Source: Halomonas sp. DQ26W (lineage in GTDB: Bacteria; Pseudomonadota; Gammaproteobacteria; Pseudomonadales; Halomonadaceae). From it: a stretch of DNA of 64,000 bases. A model generated the notes under the pieces. It was not told the origin of the DNA. It did no database searches and saw nothing but the letters and a program-made list of their open reading frames with translations. Location: assembly GCF_003339685.1 (NCBI RefSeq), contig NZ_QPKI01000005.1, forward strand, positions 102,101-166,100, written 5' to 3'. The translations under genes and the position numbers were made by a program. The first letter of the stretch is position 1; each line of letters begins with the position of its first letter. Shown here piece by piece: positions 28,566 through 38,569 of the stretch.

Positions 28566-30757
28566 CACCTCGCAATGCCAACCCGCAACCCCAGGTCCTG
28601 CTGATGGTGCCGACCAGCATCGGTGTCGGCCTGACATCGGCCAGCCTGGGCCTGATGCAAGCCCTCGACACCATCGGCCTCAAGGCCGGCTTCCTCAAAC
28701 CGTTTCGCCAGGACGAGCTCAACGGTCCCGGGCCCGACCGCTCCACCGCCCTGGTCAGCAGCACCCTAGGGCTGGATGCACCGCCACCCATGCCCCAGGC
28801 CGAGATGGAGCGGCTGCTGCGCCAGGACAGGCTCGATGTGCTGATGGAGCAGGTGATCGAGCTGCATGACCAGGCAATCGAGCGCCAGGCGGGCTCGGCA
28901 CCGGAGCTGATCGTGGTGGAAGGAGTGGTGCCGACGGCTCACGGCACCTACGCCACCCAGCTAAACACCCAACTGGCCCACGCCCTAAATGCCCGCATCA
29001 TCCTGGTAGGTAGCGGAGACACGGTCGAACCCCAGGCCCTGGCCGAGCAACTAGACATGCATGCCCAGGCCTTCGGTGGCATCGGCTCCACTCGGACGCT
29101 GGGCTGCATCCTGATGCGCATGCGCAACCTGCACGACAGCGAAGCGCCGCCGGTGCTCGCTCCCGGCGGCGGCATGCATGTCGATGAGTGCCTGCTGGCA
29201 GAGCTGCGCCGCTATTCGCCAGCCCTGGCTACCGACCGCTTCCACCTGATCGGCGTGGTGCCGTATAACGCCGCCCTGATCGCCCCGCGGGTCATCGACG
29301 TGGCCCGTGCCCTGAACGCTCGCTTCCTCAGCGAAGGCGACGCCGCCAACCGCCGGGTGCTCTCCACCAGCCTTTGCGCTCGAAGTGCCGCCAACGCCCT
29401 CCACGCCTTCCGCCCCGGCAACCTGATCGTCACTTCGGGAGACCGTGATGACATCGTGCTGGCCTCGGCGCTGGCCACCATGAACGGTGTACCCATGGCC
29501 GGTGTGCTGCTGACCAACAGCTACATGCCCAACGACAACATGATCGAGATGTGTCGTCCTGCCTTGAAGACCGGCATGCCGGTGCTGGCGGTAGATACCG
29601 ACAGCTTCACCACGGCCAAGGACCTGGGTCGCATGGGTAACGACATTCCCATGGACGACCTTGAGCGCGCTGAACAGGTAACACGTTTCGTGGCCGAGCA
29701 CATCGATCTTCAGTGGCTCAAGGATCATCTGAGCCAGGGTTATACCAGCCGGCTGTCGCCTTCGGCCTTCCGCTTCCAACTGGTCAAGCTCGCCCAGCAG
29801 GCAGACCGCCGTATCGTCCTGCCCGAGGGCAGCGAGCCGCGCACCGTGGAGGCAGCCGCCATCTGTCAGCAGCGTGGGATCGCCCGCTGCGTGCTGCTGG
29901 CCCGTCGCGAGGAGGTCGAGGAGGTCGCGCGTAATCGCGGCATCGAGCTTCCCGACGGGCTGGAGTTCATCGACCCGGAGTCGGTTCGCTCTCGCTACGT
30001 GGCACCCATGGTCGAACGGCGCGGCGGTAAGGTGAACGCACTGACAGCAGAGGATCAGCTGCAGGACAACGTGGTACTGGGCACCATGATGCTGCAGCTC
30101 GACGAGGTCGACGGCCTGGTCTCGGGCGCGATCCATACCACAGCCAATACGGTGCGCCCGGCCTTCCAATTGATCAAGACTGCACCCGACTATCGCCAGG
30201 TATCGTCAATCTTCTTCATGCTGCTGCCGGAGCAGGTGGTGGTCTATGGTGACTGCGCGGTCAATCCCGATCCCGACGCCGAGGCGCTGGCCGAGATCGC
30301 CATCCAGAGCGCCCGCTCCGCCCAGGCCTTCGGTATCGAGCCCCGGGTCGCCATGATCAGCTACTCCACCGGCGAGTCGGGCAGCGGGGTCGACGTGGAA
30401 AAGGTGCGCCAGGCCACCCAACTGGCACGCCAGCAGGCACCAGACCTGCTGATCGACGGGCCGCTACAATACGACGCCGCCGCCATCGAGAGTGTCGGCC
30501 GCCAGAAAGCGCCCGACTCACTGGTAGCCGGGCGCGCCACGGTGTTCGTCTTCCCCGACCTCAACACCGGCAACACCACCTACAAGGCGGTGCAGCGCAG
30601 CGCCCGCGTCGTTAGCGTGGGGCCGATGCTACAGGGGCTGAACAAGCCGGTGAACGACCTCTCCCGCGGCGCCCTGGTGGACGACATCGTCTATACCATC
30701 GCCCTCACGGCGATCCAGGCGGCGCAGCATAAGTCCATTGCGAGTGGCCCGCATTGA
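28562..30757 (+). CDS. pta: Phosphate acetyltransferase Pta (long form)
   Basis: 731 residues, long Pta as in E. coli (714). The N-terminal P-loop NTPase-like domain (about 1-240) starts [15 protein letters not shown] with a degenerate Walker A lacking the Gly-Lys. A central DRTGG regulatory domain (about 250-370) follows, then the catalytic PTA_PTB domain with [14 protein letters not shown] near residue 420, [21 protein letters not shown] and [11 protein letters not shown]...DGPLQYDAA. It makes acetyl-CoA from acetyl phosphate and vice versa. It is translationally coupled to ackA. About 230 bases without a gene follow before the next convergent gene. Confidence 0.96.
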   Translation: MTPRNANPQPQVLLMVPTSIGVGLTSASLGLMQALDTIGLKAGFLKPFRQDELNGPGPDRSTALVSSTLGLDAPPPMPQAEMERLLRQDRLDVLMEQVIELHDQAIERQAGSAPELIVVEGVVPTAHGTYATQLNTQLAHALNARIILVGSGDTVEPQALAEQLDMHAQAFGGIGSTRTLGCILMRMRNLHDSEAPPVLAPGGGMHVDECLLAELRRYSPALATDRFHLIGVVPYNAALIAPRVIDVARALNARFLSEGDAANRRVLSTSLCARSAANALHAFRPGNLIVTSGDRDDIVLASALATMNGVPMAGVLLTNSYMPNDNMIEMCRPALKTGMPVLAVDTDSFTTAKDLGRMGNDIPMDDLERAEQVTRFVAEHIDLQWLKDHLSQGYTSRLSPSAFRFQLVKLAQQADRRIVLPEGSEPRTVEAAAICQQRGIARCVLLARREEVEEVARNRGIELPDGLEFIDPESVRSRYVAPMVERRGGKVNALTAEDQLQDNVVLGTMMLQLDEVDGLVSGAIHTTANTVRPAFQLIKTAPDYRQVSSIFFMLLPEQVVVYGDCAVNPDPDAEALAEIAIQSARSAQAFGIEPRVAMISYSTGESGSGVDVEKVRQATQLARQQAPDLLIDGPLQYDAAAIESVGRQKAPDSLVAGRATVFVFPDLNTGNTTYKAVQRSARVVSVGPMLQGLNKPVNDLSRGALVDDIVYTIALTAIQAAQHKSIASGPH

Positions 30758-30925
30758 CGTGCAGGCCATGGATACCGGGAACGGCTCTAATAAACGGAAT
30801 GCCATCCGCCGCCGCAGGTCGTAGCCCGGCCCATGTCGCCTCCTGCCCGCACTTTCCTTGCTCCACCGGGGTGAGGGCATGCCCGGCTTGAGCGACCTGT
30901 CAGACCGTCACATACGATCCAAGCG

Positions 30926-30950
30926 AAATACGCCCCGCAAGGCGGGGCGC
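30926..30950 (-). terminator. Hairpin terminator of the polyamine-type ABC operon
   Basis: CGCCCCGC/GCGGGGCG stem (30931-30949) lies 36 bases past the stop of the last permease gene. On the minus strand it is followed by TATTT, a weak U-run. It could also serve pta from the other side. Confidence 0.6.
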
Positions 30951-30985
30951 TGTGGGTGTCGAAACGGAATTCCTGGATTCGCTGA

Positions 30986-31813
30986 TCATACTGCCCCTTT
31001 CAGCCGCTCACTGCGCCGACGCAGCAGCTCCATGGTCACCAGCAGCAGGGTCGACAGCAGGATCAGGATGGTGGCCATGGCGGCGATGGCCGGGCTGATG
31101 TTCTCGCGAATACCGGAGAACATCTGGATTGGCAGGGTGCGCTCGGTGGGACTGGCGATGAACAGCGCCACCACCACCTCGTCGAAGGAGGTGGCAAAGG
31201 CAAACAGCCCACCGGAGACCACTCCGGGCACGATCTGCGGCAGCACCACGGTGAAAAACACCCGCAGCGGATTCGCGCCAAGGCTGGCCCCAGCGCGCAT
31301 CTGGTTGAAGTCGAAGCCCTGCAGGGTGGCGTTCACGGTGATCACCACGAAGGGCACACCCAGCACCGTGTGTGCCAGGACCAGCCCTGCATAGGAGTTG
31401 AGCAGGCCCACCTGGGCAAAGAAGAAATACATCCCCACGGCGACGATCACCAGCGGCACCACCATGGGCGAGATCAACAGCGCAATGAGGAGGCCCTTGC
31501 CGGGAAAATCGGCGCGGTTAAGTCCTACCGCAGCCAGGGTACCGAAGGTCATCGCCAGCAGGGTAGCCAATGGTGCCACGATCAGGCTGTTCTTCAACGA
31601 GTCCATCCAAGGGCCGGATGGGTTGAAGATGGCCTCATACCAGCGCAGCGAGAAGCCCGGCAGCGGATAGGTCAGGAAGGAGCTGCTGCTGAACGATAGC
31701 GGAATGATCACCAGCACCGGCGTGATCAGAAACAGCAGGACCAGGCCGCAGAAGCCGCGGAAGACCCAGAACCAGATCCTTTCCACCGTTGATGCATAGG
31801 GAGGCAGTGCCAT
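30986..31813 (-). CDS. ABC transporter permease (PotC-like)
   Basis: 275-residue permease of the spermidine/putrescine family (PotC/PotI). Six hydrophobic segments; the EAA coupling loop reads GFDFNQMRAGASLGANPLRVFF, and the periplasmic FSSSSFLTYPLPGFSLRWYEAIF is typical of PotC. The C-terminal FATSFDEVVVALFIASPTERTLPIQMFSGI is the most conserved part of the family. It follows the PotB-like gene by four bases. Together with 31818-35429 it forms one importer. Confidence 0.92.
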   Translation of the reverse strand: MALPPYASTVERIWFWVFRGFCGLVLLFLITPVLVIIPLSFSSSSFLTYPLPGFSLRWYEAIFNPSGPWMDSLKNSLIVAPLATLLAMTFGTLAAVGLNRADFPGKGLLIALLISPMVVPLVIVAVGMYFFFAQVGLLNSYAGLVLAHTVLGVPFVVITVNATLQGFDFNQMRAGASLGANPLRVFFTVVLPQIVPGVVSGGLFAFATSFDEVVVALFIASPTERTLPIQMFSGIRENISPAIAAMATILILLSTLLLVTMELLRRRSERLKGAV

Positions 31814-31817
31814 GGAT

Positions 31818-33077
31818 TCAGCTCCTGATCAGCTGCTTGCGGTTCACCAGACGGTGGTAAACCAGGTAGAGCATCAGCGTGACCACCAGCAGGATGCTGC
31901 CCAGTGCCGCTGCCATACCCCAGTTATTGGTGCTGTTGGTGTAATAGGCCACGTAGTAGCTGACCATCTGGTCGGCCGGTCCGCCTACCAGTGCCGGAGT
32001 GATGTAGTAGCCCAGCGCCATGATGAAAACGAGGATAGTCCCTGCCGCAATGCCGGAAACCGTCTGAGGAACATAGACCTGCCAGAAGGCGGCAAAGGGG
32101 TGTGCCCCCAGCGACACGGCGGCACGCTGGTAGCTGGGCGAAATGCCTTTCATCACGCTGTAGAGCGGCAGCACCATGAACGGCAGCAGAATATGCACCA
32201 TGGCAAAGAACACGCCGATGCGGTTGAAAACCAACTGCAGCGGAGAGTCGATCACCCCAGTAGCTATCAGCGACTGGTTCACCAGGCCATTGGACTGCAG
32301 CAGTATGATCCAGGCAGCGGTGCGTACCAGCAGCGACGTCCAGAATGGCAATAGCACGAATATCATCAGCAGGTTGCTGGTCTTCGCCGGCAGCGTGGCC
32401 AACAAGTAAGCCAAGGGAAACCCGAGCGCCAGGCAGATCAGGGTAACACCGCCGGCAATCACCATGGTGCGCTGGAATACCGTCTGATAGAGACGATCGC
32501 CTTCACTGATACGTTGGATCTGGCCTGACTCGCCTCGTTCGAGATCGACCGACGCCAGCAGATAGCGGTCCGTGGTCGGCGGTGCCGCACGCTGGATACC
32601 GAGCCACGTCGCGGTTTCGCCCCAGGCCTCATCTATCTCGATCAGGGTGGCGGTCCAATTGTCATCGGCATCGATACTCGCAGGCAGGCCGCGCAGCGTA
32701 CGCATCAGCAGGCTGCGGTACTGGGTATCCTCATAGTTCAGGCGGCGACCGATGCGCCCCAGCCCGCCGCCCTGACGCGAATCACGCAACTCTTCGGCGA
32801 AAGCTGCCATGGTGGACTCATCGGGCAGGCCGGTTCCGTCCCACCGCTGCAGGCCGGCCGTGGTAAGCGGCATGACCGATTCCAGTTCGCTGTTGTCGAC
32901 GCTACGCCACAACATACTGCCGATAGGCATGACGAAGACGACAATCAAGAATAGTGCCAGCGGTGCAACCAGGCCAAATGCCTTCCATTTACGCAGACGT
33001 TCTGCGCGTCGCAGTTGTGCCTTGAGAGTGCCTGCCGGTCTGGGCGGTGACTCCGAAGCAGCAATGGTCGTGGTCAT
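31818..33077 (-). CDS. ABC transporter permease (PotB-like) with enlarged periplasmic loop
   Basis: 419 residues, about 130 longer than ordinary PotB (275-290). After the first membrane helix (around residues 33-55, LVAPLALFLIVVFVMPIGSMLW) there is a roughly 130-residue hydrophilic insertion (about 57-200) before helix 2. The remainder is a normal permease with the coupling loop ISPSYQRAAVSLGAHPFAAFWQ. Such insertions are known in a subgroup of PotB-like proteins; their role is unclear. The second gene from the 3' end of the operon, followed closely by PotC-like. Confidence 0.9.
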   Translation of the reverse strand: MTTTIAASESPPRPAGTLKAQLRRAERLRKWKAFGLVAPLALFLIVVFVMPIGSMLWRSVDNSELESVMPLTTAGLQRWDGTGLPDESTMAAFAEELRDSRQGGGLGRIGRRLNYEDTQYRSLLMRTLRGLPASIDADDNWTATLIEIDEAWGETATWLGIQRAAPPTTDRYLLASVDLERGESGQIQRISEGDRLYQTVFQRTMVIAGGVTLICLALGFPLAYLLATLPAKTSNLLMIFVLLPFWTSLLVRTAAWIILLQSNGLVNQSLIATGVIDSPLQLVFNRIGVFFAMVHILLPFMVLPLYSVMKGISPSYQRAAVSLGAHPFAAFWQVYVPQTVSGIAAGTILVFIMALGYYITPALVGGPADQMVSYYVAYYTNSTNNWGMAAALGSILLVVTLMLYLVYHRLVNRKQLIRS

Positions 33078-33177
33078 GACCCTCTCCCACTGATGATAGC
33101 CAGCGTGACCCTAATTGCCGGGAGACGCCGGCAGAAAGCGGGGCAGCGGCCGGAAAGCCGCTGCCGTAGTCGTGGGA

Positions 33178-34239
33178 TCAGCGTGCCGCCCAGGCGTTGA
33201 AGCGTTGCTCCAGCTCTTCGCCGTAGTCGACCCAGAAGGCGGTATCCACAGCCAGTGCGCCTTGCATGTTTTCTTCATGGGTGGGCATGCGCCGCGCCTG
33301 CTCCTCATCGAGCTGGGCGATGGCGTCGGGATGCACCGGACCATAGGGAATTTCGCTGGAGTAGACGGCCTGGTTCTCGGGCTGGCTGGCGAAGGTGATG
33401 AAGTCGTAAGCTTCGTCGACATACTCGCTGCCCGACACGATAGCCCAGTAGTCGAGGTCGTAGATGCTCTCGTTCCAGACGATCTCCAGGTTGCTGCCCT
33501 CTTCCTGCGCGGCGGCAATGCGTCCGTTATAGGAAGAGGTCATGACCACGTCACCGGCAACCAGCCACTGGGGCGGCTGTGCACCTGCTTCCCACCACTG
33601 GATGTGCTCCTTGATCTCATCGAGCTTGGCGAAGGCGCGATCGACGCCTTCCGGCGATTCGAGTACCTCATAGACATCGCCGGCCGGCACACCATCGGCC
33701 ATGAGCGCGAACTCCAGAGTGTACTTGGCGCCGCGGCGCAGGCCACGGGTGCCAGGGAACTGCTCCACGTCCCAGAAATCGACCCAGGAGGTAGGTGCGG
33801 TATCCAGCGCGTCGGCATCGTAGGCGAGCACCGTGGACCAGACGAAGGTACCCACGCCGCACTCATCGAAGGCAGCATCGATCAGCTCGTTGCCCAGGCC
33901 AAGTCGCCCCCAGTCGATGGGTTCGAACAGTCCTTCGAAACAACCGCGGACCAACTCGGGAGACTCCATCTCCACGAGGTCCCAGCTGACATTGCCGGTC
34001 TCGACCATGGCACGAATTCGCGAAAGCTCACCGTTGTAGTCCCCCGGCGTGAGGCTAATGCCCGTGCTCTCCTGGAAGGGGCCATAGTAGGCCTTCTGCA
34101 TGGCATCGCCAGAAGCACCGCCGAAGGAGATGACGGTCAATGCCTGGGCACCGGTGGAAACGGCCAGCCCTGCCGTCAGCAGGCTGCCGATGGCAACGCT
34201 GCGGCCAAGGCGCGAAAGTGGGAATCGGCTGTGAGTCAT
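33178..34239 (-). CDS. ABC transporter substrate-binding protein (PotD/PotF-like)
   Basis: 353 residues. The signal peptide (MTHSRFPLSRLGRSVAIGSL..., cleavage after TGAQA near residue 34) is followed by the type II periplasmic-binding fold opening TVISFGGASGDAMQKAYYGPF. The stretch WDLVEMESPELVRGC and LAYDADALDTAPTSWVDFWD match SBP_bac_8/PotD-like binding proteins. The ATG at 34239 has GGGAGAAAG upstream; the frame to 34314 would extend the signal sequence improperly. Its ligand, by family, is a polyamine or related amine, but acidic residues of the spermidine pocket were not checked. Confidence 0.9.
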   Translation of the reverse strand: MTHSRFPLSRLGRSVAIGSLLTAGLAVSTGAQALTVISFGGASGDAMQKAYYGPFQESTGISLTPGDYNGELSRIRAMVETGNVSWDLVEMESPELVRGCFEGLFEPIDWGRLGLGNELIDAAFDECGVGTFVWSTVLAYDADALDTAPTSWVDFWDVEQFPGTRGLRRGAKYTLEFALMADGVPAGDVYEVLESPEGVDRAFAKLDEIKEHIQWWEAGAQPPQWLVAGDVVMTSSYNGRIAAAQEEGSNLEIVWNESIYDLDYWAIVSGSEYVDEAYDFITFASQPENQAVYSSEIPYGPVHPDAIAQLDEEQARRMPTHEENMQGALAVDTAFWVDYGEELEQRFNAWAAR

Positions 34240-34310
34240 ATCTTTCTCCCGGTCACTAGGACCTTGTTGTTGGTATGAAGCATTGCCTGCACACGGCACG
34301 GCCAATGCAG

Positions 34311-35429
34311 TCATGAGGCGTCCAACGCGCGAACGTCCTCGTCTCGCCAGCCGAGCTCCACCACATCGCCCGACTGCATGCTGCTGGTGAAATCATCCAC
34401 GGGGACGCGGGCGACGAAGTCGTCGTTGCCGGCAACTTCACACCGCACCCGCAGGTGGTCACCGAGGTAGATGAACTCTCGTACCCGGGCCTGCAAGCGA
34501 TTGGGTAATTGCCGTGACGCACCATTGAGCTTGATGCGCTCGGGACGTATCGACAGACGAGTGGCATCGCCAGCCCTCAGGTTCGGACCGATCAGCGCAC
34601 CGGTATTCAAACCCTCGCCGAAGTTGACCCGGCATTGGCGCCCTTCCACCGACTCGATGCGGCCAGGCAGGGTATTGTTTTCACCAATGAACTGAGCAAC
34701 GAAAGCGTTCGCCGGGTATTCGTAGAGATTGCTGGGGGTGTCAATCTGCTGGATGATGCCGTCGTCGAATACCGCCACGCGATCTGACATGGTCAGTGCT
34801 TCACTCTGGTCATGGGTGACGAACACCACCGTCAGTCCGAGCTGCTCATGCAGTTGCTTGATCTCCAGTTGCATGTGCTCGCGCAGCTGCTTGTCGAGCG
34901 CACCGAGGGGCTCATCCATCAGTATCAGCTGCGGCTCGAAGACCAGGGCGCGCGCCAGGGCGACACGCTGCTGCTGTCCACCTGAAAGCTGTGTCGGGCG
35001 GCGCCGGGCGAATTCGCCCAATTTGATCATGTCGAGTATCTCGGCCACCTTGCGGTCGGCCTCGGCAACGGGCATCTTGCGCGTCTTGAGCGGGTAGCGG
35101 ATGTTCTCTTCCACCGTCATATGGGGGAAGAGCGCATAGTTCTGGAAGACCATGCCAAAGTTGCGTTTGTGGGGAGGCACACTGTTGAGGCGCTGGGTGC
35201 CCAGGTAGATGTCGCCATTGGTGGGCACCTCGAAGCCCGCGAGCATCATTAGGCAGGTTGTCTTGCCGGAGCCGGAAGGCCCCAACAGGGTAACGAACTC
35301 CCCCTGATTGATGGTGAGGTTGAGATCCTTCACCACCAGGTTCTCGCCATCGAAGGTCTTCTGTACCGCTTCGAAACGAACCAGTGGTGACGCCGAGTGG
35401 GACGTCTCGCTAGTCTTGTTGTTTGGCAT
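34311..35429 (-). CDS. ABC transporter ATP-binding protein (PotA-like)
   Basis: 372 residues. Nucleotide-binding domain (about 16-250): Walker A GPSGSGKTT, Q-loop MVFQNYALFPHMTVEENI, signature LSGGQQQRVALARAL, Walker B LILMDEPLGALD, H-loop VTHDQSEALTMS. A C-terminal TOBE-type domain with LSIRPERIKL follows. The ATG at 35429 follows a GGGTGA sequence and is preferred to a TTG at 35468. It is the first gene of the importer operon in transcription order (ATPase, binding protein, PotB, PotC). Confidence 0.92.
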   Translation of the reverse strand: MPNNKTSETSHSASPLVRFEAVQKTFDGENLVVKDLNLTINQGEFVTLLGPSGSGKTTCLMMLAGFEVPTNGDIYLGTQRLNSVPPHKRNFGMVFQNYALFPHMTVEENIRYPLKTRKMPVAEADRKVAEILDMIKLGEFARRRPTQLSGGQQQRVALARALVFEPQLILMDEPLGALDKQLREHMQLEIKQLHEQLGLTVVFVTHDQSEALTMSDRVAVFDDGIIQQIDTPSNLYEYPANAFVAQFIGENNTLPGRIESVEGRQCRVNFGEGLNTGALIGPNLRAGDATRLSIRPERIKLNGASRQLPNRLQARVREFIYLGDHLRVRCEVAGNDDFVARVPVDDFTSSMQSGDVVELGWRDEDVRALDAS

Positions 35430-35715
35430 GGGTTCACCCGCGGTTAGAAATGGGTGCTGTGACGACAATAATTACCGACGTTCACAAGAAATATCCATAT
35501 TCCACGCTATGCATCTACCAACCTTCCGTCAAGTATATTTCACATCATCTTTAGACGTAGACACTTTTTCCAGCGCCTGTCCTGACCATGCCACGCCGCT
35601 GGAAAATCCCGGCCGAAGCGTGTCGAACGGAGCCGCAAGACAAAGCGTCCTTTCCCACGTGCGCCCGCTAGCCTAGAGTGGAGTCATGTTACGCAGGAAA
35701 TCAGGAGGCTAGCCC

Positions 35716-36318
35716 ATGACGGCTCAAGACCGACCCTCGGTCATGGCAGGATCCGAGCGACGCGCTCAGCTGTCGCTATTCGCACGCAACTTCTTCAAGC
35801 ACCCCCGCATGCTGGGCTCGATCATTCCCAGTTCACCCTATCTGGTGAGGCGATTGCTCGAACCGGTAGACTGGGAGCGCGCTCGTGTCATCGTCGAGTA
35901 CGGTCCCGGCGTCGGCACGATCACCCGCGAGATCCTGAGTCGCTTGCATCCGGAAGCGACACTGGTGGTACTGGAGACCAACGAAGAATTCGTCGACTTC
36001 CTGCAGCGCTCCATTTTCGATCCCCGCCTGCAAATAATTAGTGGCTCTGCCGAAACGATCCAGGCAGAACTGGATCGACTCGGCCTGCCCGCCGCCGACT
36101 ACGTGGTGGCGGGCATTCCCTTCAGCACCATGCCCGCGGAGGTACGCGAACGCATCCTCGAGGGAAGCCGGGAAGCACTGCTGCCGGAGGGGGCCATGCT
36201 GGTCTATCAATTTTCACCCAAGGTCCTGCCTGACTTGCGTCAGGTCTTCTCCGCCGTGGAGTGCGGCTTCGAGCCCATCAATATCCCACCGGCGAAAGTC
36301 TACTTCTGCCGCCCCTGA
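35716..36318 (+). CDS. Class I SAM-dependent methyltransferase, PmtA/KsgA-like
   Basis: 200 residues. The opening FARNFFKHPRMLGSIIPSSPYLVRRLL, SAM motif I VEYGPGVGTITREIL (about residues 58-72) and the acidic LETNEEFVDFL strand resemble phospholipid N-methyltransferases and rRNA dimethylase-type folds. The post-II motif DYVVAGIPFSTMP fits the PmtA-like group, in which a short C-terminal part completes the lipid-facing side. AGGAGG lies just before the ATG. Substrate (phosphatidylethanolamine or another amphiphile) is inferred. It stands divergent from the polyamine-type importer. Confidence 0.75.
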   Translation: MTAQDRPSVMAGSERRAQLSLFARNFFKHPRMLGSIIPSSPYLVRRLLEPVDWERARVIVEYGPGVGTITREILSRLHPEATLVVLETNEEFVDFLQRSIFDPRLQIISGSAETIQAELDRLGLPAADYVVAGIPFSTMPAEVRERILEGSREALLPEGAMLVYQFSPKVLPDLRQVFSAVECGFEPINIPPAKVYFCRP

Positions 36319-36485
36319 CCCGGCCTCACACCGGGGCGGCATGTAAATGTGCGTCCCGGCTAGGCAACCCCTCCCTGTACACAACGGGCCACCGCTGTCA
36401 CCGGTGCTGGTTCATGGCCGTCAATGGGAATATCCTCTAGAGTTTGCATACTCAGATGACCCGAACTGTACACAGGGAGAAAGAA

Positions 36486-37610
36486 ATGCCCGGCTTGCTA
36501 CCCGATGTCGATCCCGATGGCCTGCTCGAGTACTCGGTGGTTTATACCGACCGTTCGCTGAATCACATGTCACAGCGCTTTCAAGGCGTGATGCGAGACA
36601 TTTCCACAACCCTCAAGGAAGTTTACCGGGCGCGTAGTGCCGTGATTGTACCCGGCAGCGGTACCTTCGGCATGGAAGCCGCGGCGCGCCAGTTCGCTAC
36701 CGGCAAGCACTGCCTGATCGTGCGCAACGGCCAGTTCAGCTACCGCTGGTCACAGATCCTCGAAATGGGCGCCATTCCGGACTCCATCACGGTACTCAAG
36801 GCACGCCGAGTGGACCCGGCCGATCCACGGTCGCCCTTTGCCCCGGCGCCTATCGAGGAAGTCGAACGCACCATTTACGACGAGCGCCCTGCCGTCGTCT
36901 TCGCCCCTCACGTCGAGACTTCTGCCGGCATCCTGTTACCGGACGACTATCTCAAGCGTATCGCAGCAGCCGTGCATGCCGTGGGTGGACTCTTCGTCCT
37001 CGACTGTATCGCCTCCGGCACGCTCTGGGTGGATATGCGCGAGACGGGTGTCGACGTGTTGTTAAGCGCGCCCCAGAAGGGATGGAGCGGCCTGCCTTGC
37101 TGTGGCATGGTCATGCTCTCCGAACTGGCCCGGGAGCGGATCGAGGAAACCACCAGCACCAGCTTTGCCTGTGACCTGCGCAAGTGGCTCACCATCATGG
37201 AAACCTACGAGAACGGCGGCCACGCCTACCACGCCACCATGCCCACCGACGGCCTGGCACGACTTCGCGACATCATGGCGGAGACCGCCGCCTACGGCTT
37301 CGACAAGGTCCGCGAGGAGCAATGGGTGCTGGGTGAGGGTGTACGTTCGCTGATGGCCAAGTACGGCTTCCGCAGCGTGGCAGCTCCCGGGTTCGAGGCC
37401 CCCGGTGTCGTGGTCTACTACACCCGTGATACGAGCATCGTCGGCAAGTTTGCCGCCGCCGGTGTCCAGGTGGCGGGCGGGGTGCCGCTGATGTGTGACG
37501 AAGGCGAGGGCTATCAAGCCTTTCGCATCGGTCTGTTCGGCCTGGACAAGCTGCACCATCTCGAACGCAGCCTGGCCAGCCTGGAAGCTGCGCTCCGGCA
37601 GGTCGACTGA
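36486..37610 (+). CDS. Class V PLP-dependent aminotransferase (alanine-glyoxylate/serine-pyruvate type)
   Basis: 374 residues, fold type I aminotransferase. The PLP Schiff-base lysine is in LLSAPQKGWSG; the phosphate-binding PGSGTFGMEAAARQF and FVLDCIASGTLWVDM (Asp contacting the PLP nitrogen) agree with the AGXT/PucG/Spt group. VFAPHVETSAGILLPDDY carries the conserved His-Glu-Thr/Ser stretch of this branch. The ATG at 36486 is preceded by GGGAGA; a longer frame to 36444 is unlikely. It ends 38 bases before a terminator shared with the convergent CBS gene. Donor and acceptor are not determined. Confidence 0.85.
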   Translation: MPGLLPDVDPDGLLEYSVVYTDRSLNHMSQRFQGVMRDISTTLKEVYRARSAVIVPGSGTFGMEAAARQFATGKHCLIVRNGQFSYRWSQILEMGAIPDSITVLKARRVDPADPRSPFAPAPIEEVERTIYDERPAVVFAPHVETSAGILLPDDYLKRIAAAVHAVGGLFVLDCIASGTLWVDMRETGVDVLLSAPQKGWSGLPCCGMVMLSELARERIEETTSTSFACDLRKWLTIMETYENGGHAYHATMPTDGLARLRDIMAETAAYGFDKVREEQWVLGEGVRSLMAKYGFRSVAAPGFEAPGVVVYYTRDTSIVGKFAAAGVQVAGGVPLMCDEGEGYQAFRIGLFGLDKLHHLERSLASLEAALRQVD

Positions 37611-37647
37611 CGGATACAGGCGACGATGAATGGAATGGATGAATCGA

Positions 37648-37678
37648 ACGGGGCGGCCATGAGGCCGCCCCGTTTGTT
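37648..37678. terminator. Bidirectional intrinsic terminator
   Basis: ACGGGGCGGCC (37648-37658) pairs with GGCCGCCCCGT (37663-37673) around an ATGA loop, followed by TTGTT on the plus strand and, on the minus side, TTCGATTC. It lies between the convergent aminotransferase and CBS-BON genes. Confidence 0.8.
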
Positions 37679-37705
37679 CAGGGCGCTTGCCGGTCGCCCG
37701 CCGGG

Positions 37706-38401
37706 TCAGTAGCCGCCGACACCCCGAGGCACCATGCCCAGGTTATTCTCCACCGTCTTCACTCCCCTCATGTTCTCGGCAGCCACCTGCGCTGCCATCT
37801 TCTCTTCCTGACTTTCGACCAGCCCCCAGAGTTGCACCTCGCCATCGGTCACGATGACGTTGATACGGTCGACCCAGACTCCGGTATGTTCATCGATTTC
37901 CTTGATAATGGCGTCGCGGATCTCCCGGTCATCGGCAGTGACAGAAGGCTCACCCTCCCCGGTGTGGGCTGAAAAACCACGCAACAGATTGGCGCGACTG
38001 ACGATACCGACGAGACGACCATCGCGAACCACCGGTACCCGCTTGATATGGTGACGTTCCAGCAGCTTGGCGATGCGTCGCAGTGACTCGTCTTCGGTGA
38101 CGGTCACCGGCTTGGGGGTCATGATTTCGTGCGCCCTGCGCGCGTGGGACTTGATGTACTCACTGGCGTTGTTGGCGCCGGCGAAGATCGACTTCAGCCA
38201 CCAGGACTTGCGCTGGTCGGTGCCGTTCTCGACCCGTCGCATCAGATCGCCCTCACTGACAATCCCCAGCACCTTCTGGTCCGCATCCACCACGGGCAGG
38301 GCGCTGATGTTGTTGTCCAGCAGCAACTGTGCGATTTCGCGAACATCGGCATCGGGCGATACGGTAATGACCTTTGCGGTCATGACATCAACGGCTTGCA
38401 T
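37706..38401 (-). CDS. CBS-pair and BON domain protein
   Basis: 231 residues with two CBS motifs (DVMTAKVITVSPDADV... and EIMTPKPVTVTEDESLRRI...) forming a Bateman module that binds adenylates, and a C-terminal BON domain (EIRDAIIKEIDEHTGVWVDRINVIVTDGEVQLWG, about 155-225). Such proteins act in adenylate-sensing or in envelope-linked regulation. No signal peptide, so it is cytosolic. The ATG at 38401 has GGAGAT upstream; the frame to 38419 would begin at TTG. Its partner is unknown; it sits between the aminotransferase and the osmo-sensing-type genes. Confidence 0.85.
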   Translation of the reverse strand: MQAVDVMTAKVITVSPDADVREIAQLLLDNNISALPVVDADQKVLGIVSEGDLMRRVENGTDQRKSWWLKSIFAGANNASEYIKSHARRAHEIMTPKPVTVTEDESLRRIAKLLERHHIKRVPVVRDGRLVGIVSRANLLRGFSAHTGEGEPSVTADDREIRDAIIKEIDEHTGVWVDRINVIVTDGEVQLWGLVESQEEKMAAQVAAENMRGVKTVENNLGMVPRGVGGY

Positions 38402-38569
38402 AGTGGCATCTCCGAACAAGGAAAACGGGACGATATTATCAAGAATCTAGTCTGACACAGCGGCTCTCACAAACCACACTCTGACAGTTACATTAGCAGA
38501 CAAGAATTTTCAGCGACTAGATGTGCAGCAACCCTCCTTTCATAAACCGATGCCGCCATGGCCTAAGCA

